DNA of 64,000 bases from assembly GCF_023008165.1 (NCBI RefSeq), contig NZ_JAKQZA010000005.1, positions 186,001 to 250,000 on the forward strand, read 5' to 3'. This document shows positions 51,760 to 60,927 of this stretch, one piece after another (position 1 is the first letter of the stretch; each line of letters opens with the position of its first letter). The stretch comes from Kordiimonas laminariae (GTDB lineage Bacteria; Pseudomonadota; Alphaproteobacteria; Sphingomonadales; Kordiimonadaceae). The notes under the pieces were generated by a model. That model had not been told where the DNA came from. It did not search any database and saw only the letters and a list, made by a program, of their open reading frames with translations. A program made the translations under genes and the position numbers.

Positions 51760-52362
51760 ATGGTCAAGTCACTCCTTCATAAAAGATCAATCTGCAGCGC
51801 ACTTGCTTTAGGCAGGAAGGCTGGTGTGCCCAATCTTATTTTTATGACTGATAGTGAACGTGTGCCGGATATTGTTAGTGCCTGTTCAAGGCTTCCAGCT
51901 GGCAGTATTATTATATGCAGGGATTATCACCATGTTGATCGCCGTGGTTTTGCGGCGGAACTCAGAGCTATTACCCGTGAAAACAATCAGTTTTTAATGG
52001 TGGCAGGGGATATAGAGCTGGCGCATTATGTGGGGGCGGATGGTTATCATATGCCTGAATACCAGTTGAAAAAACCACCAAATCTGGCTGGTTTTGGTCT
52101 TGTAAGTGCTGCATGTCATACACGAAAGAGCTTGAAGAAAGCGGAAAGACTTGCGGTGGATTTTGCCTTGGTGTCGCCGGTGTTTCCAACAGCCAGCCAT
52201 CCGGGTGCAAGACATCTTGGTGTTCACAGGTTGAAGCGCATCATTGAAGGTGTAAAGGTGCCCGTTGTTGCCCTCGGTGGTGTAAATAAACATACAGTGG
52301 GTGCGCTTAAAGGATTACCACTAATTGGTATTGCTGCAATTGATGCTTTTTCGGCAGAATAG
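51760..52362 (+). CDS. ThiE/TenI-like thiamine phosphate synthase-family protein
   Basis: A 200-residue (beta/alpha)8 protein. PNLIFMTDSERVPD and GSIIICRDYHHVDR resemble the first strands of ThiE. GADGYHMPEYQ is in the position of the GADGVHLGQ motif but altered. SPVFPTASHPGARHLG and VVALGGVNKHTVGALKGLPL match the phosphate-binding loop end. The altered GADGVHLGQ position makes a TenI-type or degenerate role possible, since true ThiE keeps it. Neighbours give no thiamine context. Confidence 0.75.
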   Translation: MVKSLLHKRSICSALALGRKAGVPNLIFMTDSERVPDIVSACSRLPAGSIIICRDYHHVDRRGFAAELRAITRENNQFLMVAGDIELAHYVGADGYHMPEYQLKKPPNLAGFGLVSAACHTRKSLKKAERLAVDFALVSPVFPTASHPGARHLGVHRLKRIIEGVKVPVVALGGVNKHTVGALKGLPLIGIAAIDAFSAE

Positions 52363-52365
52363 CTA

Positions 52366-53241
52366 TTAGAATTTCAGGCGACCACCAAGGAAGATAGCCT
52401 GCGCACTATCAGCCTGCTCTGAATTAACCAGCCAGTGCTCACCATAATCATAGTAACGCACACCACCGGTAAGGCCTAATGTATCTGTAAGGCGATAGCT
52501 TGCACCAAGTTCAACCGAAATCACGTTACGAGCTTCGTTTTCAAGGCCGTTCAGGTCTGCACCTTCCGTATACTCACTAAGAGAAAGGCGCGCGCCAAAA
52601 GCATCGTCCTGGTAGGAAAGGCCTACATCAAAACCAATAGCGTCATTTGTAAACAGATTGGTATGGCGCGTTACTGACGCATCAACACCAAAACCTGAAT
52701 ACCCAAGTGCAACACCAAAGTTTTCTTCGCGGTTTGCAATGCTGCTGTCAGCAAAGGCAGTAAGTGACTGAACACCGTCCAGAGAAAGTTTGAAGCTGCT
52801 TTGAACTTCAATATTCAGACCGCTTTTTGCCTCACCATCTTTTGCGCCAAGCGTCAGGCCGATACGGCTACTACGATCAACCAGTTCTTCGCCAAATTCA
52901 TTATCCAGTGAACCGGTCGGAGACAAAAGCGAAGAAAAAGACGGGCGTAATTCATAATCCTGCTTCTTCCATTTATGGCTAGAGCGCGAATCGCTCAGTT
53001 TAAATGGGGAGCTTTCTTGCCCGCTTTTATCCCTTAAACTTAACTGAAGTTCTTTAAGAGTTCTGGGTGCAGATGGTGATTTTACACTGTGAGTGTTAAG
53101 TGCTTGCTGCACAACATAGGACGCAAGATTAGGCTCGAAATCCGCAGATTGCGCAGAAATATCAGCATCGGCGGCAAAAGCTGTTGCCGTTGATGTCATT
53201 GCTGCAAGAGCAACGAAGCTATATTTTACTACGCGTTTCAT
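52366..53241 (-). CDS. Exported outer-membrane beta-barrel protein, unknown function
   Basis: A 291-residue protein with a signal peptide (ending AFAAD, about residue 24). A Ser/Lys-rich region follows, then from about residue 115 alternating polar and hydrophobic strands (SSRIGLTLGAKDG, FGVALGYSGFGVDASV, VISVELGASYRLTDTLGLTG). It ends FLGGRLKF with the terminal Phe typical for Bam-assembled barrels. The first 90 residues could be a periplasmic plug or linker. I cannot name the family; porin-like is a cautious label. Confidence 0.7.
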   Translation of the reverse strand: MKRVVKYSFVALAAMTSTATAFAADADISAQSADFEPNLASYVVQQALNTHSVKSPSAPRTLKELQLSLRDKSGQESSPFKLSDSRSSHKWKKQDYELRPSFSSLLSPTGSLDNEFGEELVDRSSRIGLTLGAKDGEAKSGLNIEVQSSFKLSLDGVQSLTAFADSSIANREENFGVALGYSGFGVDASVTRHTNLFTNDAIGFDVGLSYQDDAFGARLSLSEYTEGADLNGLENEARNVISVELGASYRLTDTLGLTGGVRYYDYGEHWLVNSEQADSAQAIFLGGRLKF

Positions 53242-53488
53242 ACTTTGGAAGATTCCAAAAAAAGATTACAAATTCCTTACATGGTATGGGCTTATACCCC
53301 TATTTTGCAATAGGTTGAGGCAAAAATGCGGTGAGTTGTTGCTCCCTTGCCACTATTTGAACGCATTTCTGGCTAGTAACTGGAGCAATGGGTCGTTATA
53401 AACCGCATAAGGCTCTTTCTGGAATCAGTAAGTTTGCGGTATAAACAGCCGGAAAAGCACATAAAAAACGAATCTACGGGGTTTAAGT

Positions 53489-53923
53489 ATGTATAAATTT
53501 GCCCGTTCGCTGATGATAGTTTCAATGACTGTAGCGCTTGGTGCCTGCAGCATATTCGGCGGCAATAAAAGCGGATCAGATGCGGGGCCAAAGGTCACGG
53601 CGATTGGTGTGAACGGTTATCTATGGCAGGCAACACTCGATACGCTTTCCTTTATGCCGTTTGATCAGCTCCAGCCTTCTGCTGGCGTTATTCTAACTGG
53701 ATGGCATTCAACACCGGAAGCGCCAAATGAGCGTGTTAAATTGACAATTCGTTTCCTTAGTCTGGACTTGCGTTCTGATGGTCTTAAGGTTTCTGTAATT
53801 CGTCAGGAAAAGCAGAACGGCGAATGGATCAATGTACCAGTACAGGCGGGAACTGCGTTGAGAGTTGAAGAAGCAATCCTTACTGCTGCTCGCCAAATGA
53901 GAATTGAAAACACTGAAAACTAG
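53489..53923 (+). CDS. DUF3576 family lipoprotein
   Basis: A 144-residue lipoprotein. The lipobox is LGAC (Cys20). The body IGVNGYLWQATLDTLSFMPF and GVILTGWHSTPEAPNERVKL followed by LRSDGLKVSVIRQ are the conserved DUF3576 sequence. The family is alphaproteobacterial and of unknown function, frequently just upstream of leuS, as here. Probably an envelope lipoprotein linked to the following leuS-lptE-holA run only by position. Confidence 0.88.
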   Translation: MYKFARSLMIVSMTVALGACSIFGGNKSGSDAGPKVTAIGVNGYLWQATLDTLSFMPFDQLQPSAGVILTGWHSTPEAPNERVKLTIRFLSLDLRSDGLKVSVIRQEKQNGEWINVPVQAGTALRVEEAILTAARQMRIENTEN

Positions 53924-54031
53924 GTTCAGTGCTTTAAAAAATGAATATGTGTTTGGCCGGGCTATTAGCGCGGCCGTTTCCGATTAAGGCCCCCGTTTTC
54001 CGGAGCCGTTACAAGGTTAAGAGAAAATACC

Positions 54032-56596
54032 ATGTCGCGCTATAACGCAAAGGCAACTGAAGCCAAGTGGCAAAAGGTTTGGGCAGACGCCAAAACTTTC
54101 AAAACAGATACAAATTCTGACAAGCAAAAATATTATGTGCTTGAAATGTTCCCATACCCATCTGGACGTATCCATATGGGCCATGTGCGGAACTATACCC
54201 TTGGCGATGTTGTTGCGCGTTACCGTCGTGCTAATGGTTTTGAAGTGCTGCACCCAATGGGTTGGGATGCGTTTGGTATGCCGGCTGAAAATGCTGCGAT
54301 GGAGCGCAAGGTACACCCAGCTGACTGGACATACGATAATATCGCCAACATGCGCGATCAGCTTAAGCAGGTAGGCTTTGCGATTGACTGGGACCGTGAG
54401 TTTGCCACGTGTGATGCTGAATATTACGGTAAAGAGCAGCAGCTGTTCATTGATTTCTTTAAGAATGATCTTGTTTACCGCAAGGAAAGCTGGGTGAACT
54501 GGGACCCGGTTGATAACACAGTGCTTGCGAACGAGCAGGTGATTGACGGTAAAGGCTGGCGTTCTGGTGCGGATGTAGAGCGCCGCAAGCTTTCCCAGTG
54601 GTTCCTGAAAATTACAGACTTTGCTGATGATCTCTTGGATGGTCTTAAGACACTGGACCGTTGGCCAGATAAGGTACGTCTGATGCAGGAGAACTGGATT
54701 GGTCGTTCTGAAGGTTTGAAATTTGATTTCACTGTTGATGAAACAGGCGAGAAGCTTCCAGTTTATACAACACGCCCTGATACGATCTTTGGCGCTAGTT
54801 TCTGTGCGATTTCTGCTGATCACCCGCTTGCGCTTAAGCTTGCAGAAGATAATGCAGAAATGGCTGCTTTCATGGAAGAGTGCCGCGCGGGCGGAACCAC
54901 AGAGGAAGCGATCGAGAAAGCGGAGAAGAAAGGCTTTAACACAGGCCTTCATGTGCAGCATCCGTTTGACCCTGAATGGAAACTGCCAATCTATATCGCA
55001 AACTTTGTTCTGATGGATTACGGTACAGGCGCGATTTTCGCTTGCCCTGCTGGCGATCAACGTGATCTTGATTTTGCACGCAAGTATGATTTGCCAGTAA
55101 TTCCTGTTGTACTTCCTGAAGGGGAAGAAGAAGCAGGCTTCACTATCGGTGATGAGGCCTACACAGGTCCAGGCAAGATGATTAACAGCCGCTTTATGGA
55201 CGGTATGGCGCATACTGACGCTAAGGCAGCGATGATTGACCGCGCCGAAAGCGAAGGCTGGGGTGAGCGTACAGTGAACTTCCGCTTGCGTGACTGGGGT
55301 GTTTCCCGCCAGCGCTATTGGGGTACCCCAATCCCGTTCGTACACTGTGACGATTGTGGTGTGGTGCCAGTAAATTCGGAAGACCTACCGGTTAAACTGC
55401 CGGAAGATGTTTCTTTTGAAAAGCCAGGTAATCCGCTTGAACACCATCCAACATGGAAGCACACTAAATGTCCGTCATGCGGCAAGGACGCAGTGCGTGA
55501 AACCGATACCATGGATACCTTTATGGATAGTTCGTGGTATTTCCTTCGTTTCGTAACACCAGACGCGGAAGCACCGTTTGAAGCAGGTGCGGTGAATGAA
55601 TGGTTGCCTGTAAACCAATATATTGGTGGTGTTGAGCACGCTATTCTCCACCTTCTTTATGCTCGTTTCTTCACTCGCGCCCTTAATCATGTAGGCCGCA
55701 CGGATATTAAAGAACCGTTCGAAGGCTTATTCACGCAAGGCATGGTGAACCACGCTACATATAAAGATACAAACGGTGATTGGGTTTTCCCTGAACTTGT
55801 TCGTAACCGTGAAGACGGCACTCTCTTCCGTTCTGATAATGGCCTTGAAGTAACTGAAGGCCGCATTGAGAAAATGTCCAAATCCAAGAAAAATGTGGTG
55901 GACCCGGACGATATCATTGATCAGTACGGTGCGGATACGGCCCGTTGGTTTGTGCTTTCGGATAGCCCTCCAGAGCGTGATCTTCTTTGGACAGAATCTG
56001 GTATTGAAGGCGCGTGGCGCTTTACCCAGCGTGTTCACCGCATGGTGCTCGAAACTGCGAAAGATTTGCCTGCTGCAGGCACAGCTGTTCCAACTGATCT
56101 ATCTGATAGTGCGCTTCAAATGCGTAAGGCAGTGCATAAAACGATCAAAGGTATTACTTCTGATATCGAGAACCTGCATTTCAACAAAGCAGTGGCGCGT
56201 ATTTATGAATATGCAAATGCTGTTAGCGCGAAATCAGAAGGTGCTGGTAGCGCTGAGGTGAAACGTGAAGCACTAGAGACGCTTATCCTTCTTATCAGCC
56301 CGATGATGCCGCATTTGGCGGAAGAAATGTGGAAAGAGCTAGGCCACGATAGCCTTGTATCTGAAGCAAATTGGCCAAAAGCCATTGAAGAATTCACCGT
56401 GGATAACACAGTGAAAATGGCGGTTCAGGTGAACGGTAAGGTGCGCGATACTATCGAAGTAGCGAAAGATATGCCAAAGGATGAAGTTGAAGCTGTTGCG
56501 CTTGCAAGCGAGAAGGTGAAAAACTTCATCGATGATAAAACAATCCGTAAAGTGATTGTGGTACCGGGCCGTATCGTTAACATCGTTGCTAACTAA
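54032..56596 (+). CDS. leuS: Leucine--tRNA ligase
   Basis: Class I aminoacyl-tRNA synthetase of 854 residues. The HIGH motif is in [16 protein letters not shown]. The editing domain (about 220-420) contains [20 protein letters not shown]. The KMSKS motif is [20 protein letters not shown] zinc-like CPSCGKD occurs mid-protein. Length and motif order are typical. lptE follows ten bases later. Confidence 0.99.
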   Translation: MSRYNAKATEAKWQKVWADAKTFKTDTNSDKQKYYVLEMFPYPSGRIHMGHVRNYTLGDVVARYRRANGFEVLHPMGWDAFGMPAENAAMERKVHPADWTYDNIANMRDQLKQVGFAIDWDREFATCDAEYYGKEQQLFIDFFKNDLVYRKESWVNWDPVDNTVLANEQVIDGKGWRSGADVERRKLSQWFLKITDFADDLLDGLKTLDRWPDKVRLMQENWIGRSEGLKFDFTVDETGEKLPVYTTRPDTIFGASFCAISADHPLALKLAEDNAEMAAFMEECRAGGTTEEAIEKAEKKGFNTGLHVQHPFDPEWKLPIYIANFVLMDYGTGAIFACPAGDQRDLDFARKYDLPVIPVVLPEGEEEAGFTIGDEAYTGPGKMINSRFMDGMAHTDAKAAMIDRAESEGWGERTVNFRLRDWGVSRQRYWGTPIPFVHCDDCGVVPVNSEDLPVKLPEDVSFEKPGNPLEHHPTWKHTKCPSCGKDAVRETDTMDTFMDSSWYFLRFVTPDAEAPFEAGAVNEWLPVNQYIGGVEHAILHLLYARFFTRALNHVGRTDIKEPFEGLFTQGMVNHATYKDTNGDWVFPELVRNREDGTLFRSDNGLEVTEGRIEKMSKSKKNVVDPDDIIDQYGADTARWFVLSDSPPERDLLWTESGIEGAWRFTQRVHRMVLETAKDLPAAGTAVPTDLSDSALQMRKAVHKTIKGITSDIENLHFNKAVARIYEYANAVSAKSEGAGSAEVKREALETLILLISPMMPHLAEEMWKELGHDSLVSEANWPKAIEEFTVDNTVKMAVQVNGKVRDTIEVAKDMPKDEVEAVALASEKVKNFIDDKTIRKVIVVPGRIVNIVAN

Positions 56597-56605
56597 GGAA
56601 AAAAC

Positions 56606-57094
56606 ATGATGCGTTTGATTGCTGTATTTTCGCTCTTCCTGCTCACGGCTTGTGGGTTCAAGCCGCTTTATGAGGTAGGCGGTTCGAGTGCAGCGCTTCA
56701 GGCGCAGTTTTCTCAGATAGAGGTTGCGCCTATCCCTGATCGTCTTGGTCAAGTTATGCGTAACCGTTTGTTGGACAGGCTTAATTCATCGGGTAACAAA
56801 TACCGTTTGGAAGTGGTACTTGAACAGTCTTCTGAGCAATATGGAACTCGGCCGGATACTGCAAAAACGCAAGAACAGCTTACTATGTTTGCGAACGTGA
56901 AGCTCATTTCCTTCGAAGGGGCTGAGCCTAAAGTAGTGATTGAAGAGCGTATGCGTGCCCGCACTTCTTTTGATGTTGTTCAGTCTGATTTTGCAGCGGT
57001 GGCACAACGGGAAGATAGCGCTGAGCGCTTGGCGCTTGAGATGGCAGAGCGTATTCAGCGCCGTTTGGCTCTTTATTTTTCTCAGGCAAACTAG
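56606..57094 (+). CDS. lptE: LPS-assembly lipoprotein LptE
   Basis: Outer-membrane lipoprotein that plugs LptD. The lipobox is LTAC (Cys16), followed by GFKPLYEVGG, the family's start. The 162-residue length and the IAPIPDRLGQVMRNRLLDRL-like core agree with alphaproteobacterial LptE. It is between leuS and holA in the conserved leuS-lptE-holA order, which supports the call. Confidence 0.92.
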   Translation: MMRLIAVFSLFLLTACGFKPLYEVGGSSAALQAQFSQIEVAPIPDRLGQVMRNRLLDRLNSSGNKYRLEVVLEQSSEQYGTRPDTAKTQEQLTMFANVKLISFEGAEPKVVIEERMRARTSFDVVQSDFAAVAQREDSAERLALEMAERIQRRLALYFSQAN

Positions 57095-57106
57095 GGGCGA
57101 ACGCCG

Positions 57107-58126
57107 GTGAAGGTTAAACCAGCCGAGATACCATCTATCCTGAAGTCACTGTCACCAAACATACGGGCGGTGCTTGTTTTTGGGCGTGATGAAGGTTTGG
57201 CGCGGGAACGGGCTGATACCATTAGTAAGCAGATTGCCCCCGATCTCTCTGACCCGTTTCAAGTTGCGAAACCAAGCACAGCTGAAATTAAAGAAACTCC
57301 GTCACTTCTCCTAGATGAAGTATCGGCCATTTCCATGATGGGGGGCCGCAGGCTTGTGCGTGTGGATGGTGCAGGCAATGAAACCACACCAGCTGCCAAA
57401 CTGGTGCTTGAAAGTGAGATGGGTGATGGCCTTCTCGTCATGACTGGCGGTGACCTGAAAGGTACATCAAGCCTCAGGAAATTGCTGGAAGGGGCAAAAA
57501 ATGGTCTTGCGATCCCTTGCTATGAGGATAGCACGCAGGATTTGATGGGGCTTATCCATACCATGCTGTCAGAAGTGGGGCTTGGTGCTACGCAGGATGC
57601 AGTTTCTTATCTCGTGGAAAATCTGGGTAGTGACCGTATGGTTTCCCGTGGAGAAATTGAAAAACTGATTATCTACAAAGGCACAGGCACAGGGCAGGTA
57701 ACACTTGCAGACGCGGAAGCCTGTGTGGGGGATACAGCTGCCCTTGGTATTAACCAGATTGCTGAGGCCGTAACTGGTGGTGATCTGGTGCGGCTTGAGA
57801 AGCTTATGGAACGTGCCCGTACATCAGGTGAAAATGCCATTGCCATTCTGCGGACACTGCAAAACCGGGTGATGCGCCTGCATTTAGCCCGCGGTTTTAT
57901 GGATCAGGGCATGTCAGTTGGTGAGGCAGTTGGTAAGTTGCGCCCGCCAGTGTTTTTCTCTGAAAAGCCAAGATTTCAGCAGGAGCTTTCCCGCTGGCCC
58001 ACCAAGAAGCTTGAGCGCGCGCTTGAAATCCTGATGGAAGCAGAGCTTGACTGCAAGACAACAGGTAATCCAGCAGATGTGATTTGTGCCCGAGCGCTTC
58101 TTAGTATTGCTAAAGCGGCACGTTAA
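57107..58126 (+). CDS. holA: DNA polymerase III delta subunit
   Basis: Clamp-loader wrench subunit that opens the beta ring. The 339-residue protein starts with a short N-terminal region and AVLVFGRDEGLARERADTIS, the AAA-like strand. A middle domain with ISMMGGRRLVRVDGAGNETT and a C-terminal collar (QIAEAVTGGDLVRLEKLMER) follow, as usual. The start has GGGGCGAACG-like bases and ATG is replaced by GTG. Next gene begins 14 bases later. Confidence 0.93.
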   Translation: MKVKPAEIPSILKSLSPNIRAVLVFGRDEGLARERADTISKQIAPDLSDPFQVAKPSTAEIKETPSLLLDEVSAISMMGGRRLVRVDGAGNETTPAAKLVLESEMGDGLLVMTGGDLKGTSSLRKLLEGAKNGLAIPCYEDSTQDLMGLIHTMLSEVGLGATQDAVSYLVENLGSDRMVSRGEIEKLIIYKGTGTGQVTLADAEACVGDTAALGINQIAEAVTGGDLVRLEKLMERARTSGENAIAILRTLQNRVMRLHLARGFMDQGMSVGEAVGKLRPPVFFSEKPRFQQELSRWPTKKLERALEILMEAELDCKTTGNPADVICARALLSIAKAAR

Positions 58127-58139
58127 GTAAGGATATTTC

Positions 58140-58703
58140 ATGACCATCACATTCATTGGCGATAGCTTCACTCTTGGTGTTGGCGACAGCGAAGATAAAG
58201 GCTGGGTTGGCCGCGTGTGTGAGGAAGCTGGTGTTTCTTATAAGAATGCGGGCGTGCAGGGTGATACCAGCGATGATATCACCGAGCGCTGGAAAGAGGC
58301 TGCAGTAGGTGCTGATAAGCTGGTGTTTTGTTTTGGTGCTAATGACTGTCTTCTTAATGAACACCGCCGTGTGCGGGTGGGCAAAGTTGAGCGGCTGAAG
58401 AATGCTAAAGCTATTATGATGGCAGCGTCCCGTATGGCGCCTACGCTTTTTATCAGCCCGTTCCCAATTGCTGAAAATGAAATTGCTACCAAATGCATTG
58501 CAGACACCGCGCGGCAGCTAAGCGTGGTAGCGAAGATGAATAAAGTGCCTTATGTAAACATCTTTGAAGCGATGAAAGGTGCTAAGGCTTGGCATAGTGA
58601 AGCACTAGCTGGTGATGGTGCTCATCCGGGTACGGGTGGGTATGCAGAAGCGGCAAAGCTCATCACTGAGCATTCGGTGTGGCAGGATTTCCTGAAGGTT
58701 TAG
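58140..58703 (+). CDS. GDSL-type SGNH esterase/lipase
   Basis: A 187-residue SGNH hydrolase. The first block is FIGDSFTLGVGD (Ser nucleophile), the block III VFCFGANDCLLN (Asn), and the block V GDGAHPGTGGYAE (Asp and His). It lacks a signal peptide, so it is probably cytoplasmic. Substrate unknown. It overlaps the convergent TetR gene by four bases at their stops and follows holA by 14 bases. Confidence 0.85.
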   Translation: MTITFIGDSFTLGVGDSEDKGWVGRVCEEAGVSYKNAGVQGDTSDDITERWKEAAVGADKLVFCFGANDCLLNEHRRVRVGKVERLKNAKAIMMAASRMAPTLFISPFPIAENEIATKCIADTARQLSVVAKMNKVPYVNIFEAMKGAKAWHSEALAGDGAHPGTGGYAEAAKLITEHSVWQDFLKV

Positions 58704-59338
58704 TCTTCAAGGATCAGGTAACCGTAGCCAAACAGAGCGACTTCCCGACAAAACTCCTCTTTTGATAGATCATTACTGAAAGCCGCAAGCTGGCCTTCGA
58801 ACATGCAGCGTTCAATAAAGATGTTGTTGAGGAAATAGGCGAGCATTTTTGCTGTTCGTTTCAAATCAGGCCGTTTTACTTCTTCCCTGTAAAGGTTCAG
58901 TACAGTTTCCATACTGGCGAGGGTCATTGCTTCAAAACGTGCTGCGCTTTCGCTTACGAGCGATAGGTGTTGTCTGCCGTGAAGGGCTACAGCGCGCATA
59001 ATATGGCGCTGGTCTGTTAATTGGTCCCATGCAACGAGGGCAATTTGTTCCAGTGCGCCTTTTAGCGTTACACCATCAAGGTTCGGGCGTGCTTCAGGGG
59101 AGGCTGACCATTCTTCAATGCGCGCGATATAAAGATCAAACAGTACCTGAATAAAACCCTGTTTTTTATCGAATCGGCGATAGATTGAGGCAGCGGAAAC
59201 CCCAGCTTCTTTTGCGATCTCCGCTGTTGTGATGTCAGCAAAATCTTTTTCCTTAAGTAATTTTTCAAGCGCATTCAAAAGCTTATCACGAGTTAGCCGA
59301 GAACGGGTTTGATGGGTTTTGCGAACACCTTGACTCAT
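58700..59338 (-). CDS. TetR-family transcriptional regulator
   Basis: A 212-residue TetR protein. The DNA-binding part is ITTAEIAKEAGVSAASIYRR (about residues 38-57). The C-terminal domain is unrelated to the other TetR in this window. It diverges from the broken CPBP protease gene, with a 23-bp imperfect palindrome of TGTAAA/TTTACA half-sites between them. It may regulate that gene, though the gene is now disrupted. Confidence 0.87.
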   Translation of the reverse strand: MSQGVRKTHQTRSRLTRDKLLNALEKLLKEKDFADITTAEIAKEAGVSAASIYRRFDKKQGFIQVLFDLYIARIEEWSASPEARPNLDGVTLKGALEQIALVAWDQLTDQRHIMRAVALHGRQHLSLVSESAARFEAMTLASMETVLNLYREEVKRPDLKRTAKMLAYFLNNIFIERCMFEGQLAAFSNDLSKEEFCREVALFGYGYLILED

Positions 59339-59355
59339 TGATAGAAATCCATATA

Positions 59356-59378
59356 TGTAAAAGTAAATTACATTTACA
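59356..59378. promoter_or_regulatory. Candidate TetR operator in the tetR/CPBP spacer
   Basis: An imperfect 23-bp palindrome with TGTAAA (59356-59361) and TTTACA (59373-59378) as outer arms and GTAA/TTAC as inner arms. Located just upstream of the TetR start and 73 bases before the CPBP gene. Confidence 0.45.
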
Positions 59379-59450
59379 TTATAAAGTGAAATATGAATAA
59401 AAACAACACTTTATTATGAGTAACAGGCATCAAAAAGAAAGGCCCGGGTT

Positions 59451-60161
59451 ATGACAGCACTCATTCTTCTCGTACTATTGGTTACCGCAGTGGGTATTCC
59501 TCTTATCAGTTTGTGGCTTGATAGGCGGTTTGAACGAAATCTGGAGGCGGGTAACGCTGATGCGCGCTTAATGTCCTATAAGGATGTGATGATTTTTCTT
59601 TGGAGTATGACTGCGATCGTTCTTGCTGGCCTGTTTGTGTCTAATATCCCGTTCGCTGCTATAGGTTTGCACTTTTCCTTTAGTCAATCTGTGCTGATAG
59701 GCCTTGGTGTCACGGTTATACTGCTTGTGGTGATGGTTATGCAGCATCTACATCTCTTGAAATCACCGGAGGCAATGGCTGATGTCGAGGCCACTTTTAC
59801 TGGCAGCGAGGGTATCCGCAGGTTTATGCCGAGGAATGAAACTGAATATAACCGTTTTAATCTGGTTTCTATCACGGCAGGGATTACGGAAGAGATTATC
59901 TTCAGGGGGTATATTATCTGGGCGCTAAGCCTTGTGATGCCTATTTGGGTTGCTGCGGTACTATCGCTGGTGTCTTTTGTGGCAGCGCATGCTTATTAGG
60001 GTATATCCAAGGCATTGATGGGTGTTGTGCTAACAGGGGCAGCCTTAACCCTTATAACAATTCTGTCGGGCTCACTTTTACCTGCGATTATCTTGCATAT
60101 CGCTGTGGACCTGAACAGTAATCTTATCTGCAGGCTCGTAAATAACAAAGCCAGCGCTTAA
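59451..60161 (+). pseudogene. CPBP-family intramembrane metalloprotease interrupted by an in-frame amber codon
   Basis: The frame from ATG 59451 encodes 182 residues, then TAG at 59997-59999, and reads on in the same frame with no other stop to TAA at 60159-60161 (236 codons in total). The upstream part carries the EExxxR motif (GITEEIIFRGYI) and FxxxH motif (FVAAHAY). The part past the TAG has the third motif, HIAVDLNSN, and the final helix. In relatives AHAY is followed by Gln-Gly, and TAG differs from CAG by one C-to-T change. So a single nonsense mutation, or a readthrough site, explains the break. Without the third motif the shorter product should be inactive. Confidence 0.8.
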
Positions 60162-60176
60162 TCTCACAGGCTTAAA

Positions 60177-60216
60177 AAAGAACCAGCCTCAAAGACTTGC
60201 GTCTCTGAGGCTGGTA
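60177..60216 (-). terminator. Intrinsic terminator downstream of secB
   Basis: ACCAGCCTCA (60182-60191) pairs with TGAGGCTGGT (60206-60215), extended inward by AGAC/GTCT, and on the minus strand it is followed by TTCTTTTTT. One of the strongest stems in the window. Confidence 0.85.
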
Positions 60217-60244
60217 CATTTCGGAAAGTTTGTGCGCTACAATC

Positions 60245-60799
60245 TTAGTTAAGATTGATTGGCGCAGGTTCTTCGCCGCCTTCCGCAGCTGGGGCCGCGT
60301 CAGCGTTTTGCGCTTCCTGTGCAAGTTGTGCACGGTAAAGAGCTTCGAAGTTGATTGGCTCGAGAAGCAGTGGCGGGAAACCACCGTCACGAGTAGCATC
60401 TGCAATAATGCGACGAGCAAATGGGAACATCAGTGTAGGAGCCTGGATAAGCAGGAATGGCTTAGCGTGCTCTTCAGGGATGTTGCGCATACCGAACATA
60501 GAACCGTAAGAAAGCTCTACAACGAATGCTACATGCTCTTCGCCTGTTTCTGTTTTGTGTGTAGCTTTAGCAGTGATCTTTAGATCTACTTCAAAAACTT
60601 CTTCGTTAACTTGGCGAACACCAACGTTAACATTTACATCAATTGCTGGCTTTGTAGTCGCAGCAGCTTGAAGGCTTGCTGGAGCATTTGGATTTTCAAA
60701 AGAAAGATCGCGAATATATTGTGCCAGAACACCTGCTTGTGGTGCTGTATCAGCCGCGCCACCTACTGGTGTTTGTTCGTTTTTATGTTCTTCAGCCAT
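60245..60799 (-). CDS. secB: Protein-export chaperone SecB
   Basis: Tetrameric cytoplasmic chaperone that keeps preproteins unfolded for SecA. The core begins LAQYIRDLSFENPNAPASLQ, and FEVDLKITAKATHKTETGEE, AFVVELSYGSMFGMRNIPEE and LMFPFARRIIADATRDGGFP follow. The 184-residue protein has a longer, Ala/Glu-rich C-terminal tail. A stable G-loop hairpin lies in the leader at 60819-60845, about 18 bases before the ATG. Confidence 0.97.
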   Translation of the reverse strand: MAEEHKNEQTPVGGAADTAPQAGVLAQYIRDLSFENPNAPASLQAAATTKPAIDVNVNVGVRQVNEEVFEVDLKITAKATHKTETGEEHVAFVVELSYGSMFGMRNIPEEHAKPFLLIQAPTLMFPFARRIIADATRDGGFPPLLLEPINFEALYRAQLAQEAQNADAAPAAEGGEEPAPINLN

Positions 60800-60818
60800 T
60801 GTAATAACTCTTAATGTT

Positions 60819-60845
60819 TTTTGTCTCCCGCCCCCCGAGACAAAA
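60819..60845 (-). promoter_or_regulatory. Stem-loop in the secB leader
   Basis: On the plus strand TTTTGTCTC (60819-60827) pairs with GAGACAAAA (60837-60845), a perfect 9-bp stem with loop CCGCCCCCC. In the secB mRNA the loop is G-rich (GGGGGGCGG). No T-run follows in the secB direction, so a plain terminator is less likely. It may be an RNA control element or a terminator of fxsA readthrough. Confidence 0.4.
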
Positions 60846-60927
60846 CGGACAGGCGTATCTGGGGAAAACGGCTAGCATGGTTTTAGGCCTCGAACAACAT
60901 GGAAATGCGCCAAAGGCCTAGGATTCT

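Noticed and set aside
53380-53450. AACCGCA / TGCGGT inverted repeat before the DUF3576 gene
   Set aside because: The arms are short and separated by about 30 bases without a stable inner stem; likely chance.
53924-54031. GC-rich hairpin (GGCCG/CGGCC) before leuS as a terminator
   Set aside because: The stem is short, with poorly placed T residues, so I could not support it as a terminator.
54017-55345. A 442-codon open frame antisense to leuS
   Set aside because: It lies wholly opposite the conserved first half of leuS, has an unnatural composition and no recognisable domain.
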